From contig NZ_CP134876.1 in NCBI RefSeq assembly GCF_032108445.1, forward strand, positions 3,472,001 to 3,536,000: a DNA stretch of 64,000 nt. Reading direction: 5' to 3'. The notes under the pieces are model-generated. The model searched no databases and was not told the DNA's origin. It saw only the letters and a list, made by a program, of their open reading frames with translations. Shown here piece after piece: positions 63,379 through 64,000 of the stretch; the first letter of the stretch is position 1; each line of letters opens with the position of its first letter. The position numbers and the translations under genes were made by a program. The DNA comes from Micromonospora halotolerans. GTDB lineage: Bacteria; Actinomycetota; Actinomycetes; Mycobacteriales; Micromonosporaceae.

Positions 63379-64000
63379 GATTCGAGATCAGCAAGGTGCT
63401 GGACGCCATCGAGGGTCGGGTCTGCACCGATCCCTCGCTGGCCCGGGCGGTGGTCGACCTCGCCGAGGTGATCCGCTGGCAGGACCTGGACGGCGGGCGG
63501 CCGGCCAGCCTGCTGCGGCTCGGCATGGTGATCGACGCGCTGTCCCGGCAGATGGAGGAGGACAGCGTCCCGGTCTACGCGATCGTGCACCGGGCCCTGC
63601 TCTCCGACGCGGACCTGACCTCCAACGAGCGGATGGTCGTCCGGCGGTGGGCCGACGACGGCCTGGTCGAGGTGCTCGACCACCCCGGTGACCGGATGCT
63701 GGAGGTGGCCGACCTGCTCGGCCTGCCGGTGCTCACCCGGGTCCGGTTCGACGGGCTGGGCGGCCGGTGGCCGTGGCTCGGCCAGGCCGGCCGGGTGCTC
63801 GCCCCGGTGCCGGGCGCCGGCGGTCCCGTCTTCATCGCCCATGTCGGCGGCGGGCAGACCCCGGCCACCGGCAGCCGCTCGCCGGTCGGCGCGAAGCTGC
63901 TCGCCCGCCAGTGGCGCTGCCCCGAGCCGGGCTGCGCGCTGTTCGGCGGCGGCGGGGGCGGGGGTGCCTTCGCCGACCTGGCCCGGGTGGACCGCGCCCC
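63375..64000 (+). CDS. Protein of unknown function, C-terminus beyond the window
   Basis: The visible 208 residues start MRFEISKVLDAIEGRVCTDP and include VVDLAEVIRWQDLDGGRPASLLRLGMVIDAL, a helical region. LTSNERMVVRRWADDGLVEVLDHPGDR and RWRCPEPGCALFGGGG follow; the Cys pair suggests the first half of a zinc knuckle. The frame is open to the last base. I do not recognise the family. The ATG overlaps the upstream small ORF, so it is probably translated by coupling from a leaderless transcript. The ribbon-like Cys pair near the edge hints at an FHA- or zinc-ribbon-linked regulatory protein, but this is a guess. Confidence 0.75.
   Translation, partial: MRFEISKVLDAIEGRVCTDPSLARAVVDLAEVIRWQDLDGGRPASLLRLGMVIDALSRQMEEDSVPVYAIVHRALLSDADLTSNERMVVRRWADDGLVEVLDHPGDRMLEVADLLGLPVLTRVRFDGLGGRWPWLGQAGRVLAPVPGAGGPVFIAHVGGGQTPATGSRSPVGAKLLARQWRCPEPGCALFGGGGGGGAFADLARVDRA

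Overview
The window is a dense, very GC-rich actinobacterial chromosome segment with about 66 protein genes and no rRNA, tRNA, CRISPR array, transposase or phage gene that I could see. The Kgd-type 2-oxoglutarate dehydrogenase fusion, two WhiB proteins, the SigR/RsrA pair, Ni-superoxide dismutase with its SodX protease, an MprA/MprB/HtrA-like cluster and the small ribosomal protein bL37 all point to Actinomycetota. The overall style (many GTG/TTG starts, GC near 73%) suggests a Micromonosporaceae member such as Micromonospora. The genus is inference.

Layout. 1-7.2 kb: an SDR oxidoreductase (cut by the window edge), a GT4 glycosyltransferase, a DMT-like permease, then a leftward run of hisN, rsgA and aroA facing a SRAP-domain gene. 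7.3-11.0 kb: a WhiB protein, a small alpha/beta hydrolase, the thiol-stress regulators sigR-rsrA, the 24-residue ribosomal protein bL37, a biotin-domain protein and an acetyltransferase. 11.0-19.7 kb: a TetR/EmrB-type efflux pair with a large palindromic operator, a TPR protein, a SIS-domain protein, a PdtaS-like histidine kinase and a GT-C membrane glycosyltransferase. 19.7-23.4 kb: a sulfate-assimilation operon (leader peptide, sulfite reductase, small zinc ribbon, APS reductase, sirohydrochlorin chelatase). 23.4-27.4 kb: whiB1, a lipid kinase, an RsbW-like anti-sigma factor, sodN and sodX. 27.5-36 kb: malic enzyme, a quinone-oxidoreductase-like enzyme, two related lipoprotein hydrolases, a nucleotidyltransferase, then ackA-pta.

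36-45 kb: two TetR genes with palindromic operators, a DUF6104-type protein, kgd, an ABC exporter and a hotdog-fold protein. 45-52.4 kb: an ornithine-lipid-type acyltransferase pair (olsB-olsA-like), a DUF4097/PadR operon, and a response regulator-histidine kinase-HtrA protease cluster. 52.5-64 kb: a BON-domain protein, a second GT4 enzyme, a Ser/Thr kinase, a patatin, a second acyltransferase, cutA, a very large zinc-ribbon membrane protein whose frame is broken once, a fatty-acid desaturase and a gene running off the end.

The most useful observations are regulatory. At least twelve start codons are preceded by TANNNT at 6-7 nt, the leaderless-transcript signature. Four CAG-ending heptamers in exact 11-nt phase lie upstream of both the response regulator and its HtrA neighbour. 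SigR has a second upstream in-frame start with its own SigR-type promoter. A short Cys-containing leader peptide precedes the sulfite reductase, and a PHO-box-like repeat precedes the ornithine-lipid genes. The SCO7613-like membrane gene is frameshifted. Nothing here is clearly a new defence or mobile system; it is mostly core chromosome.
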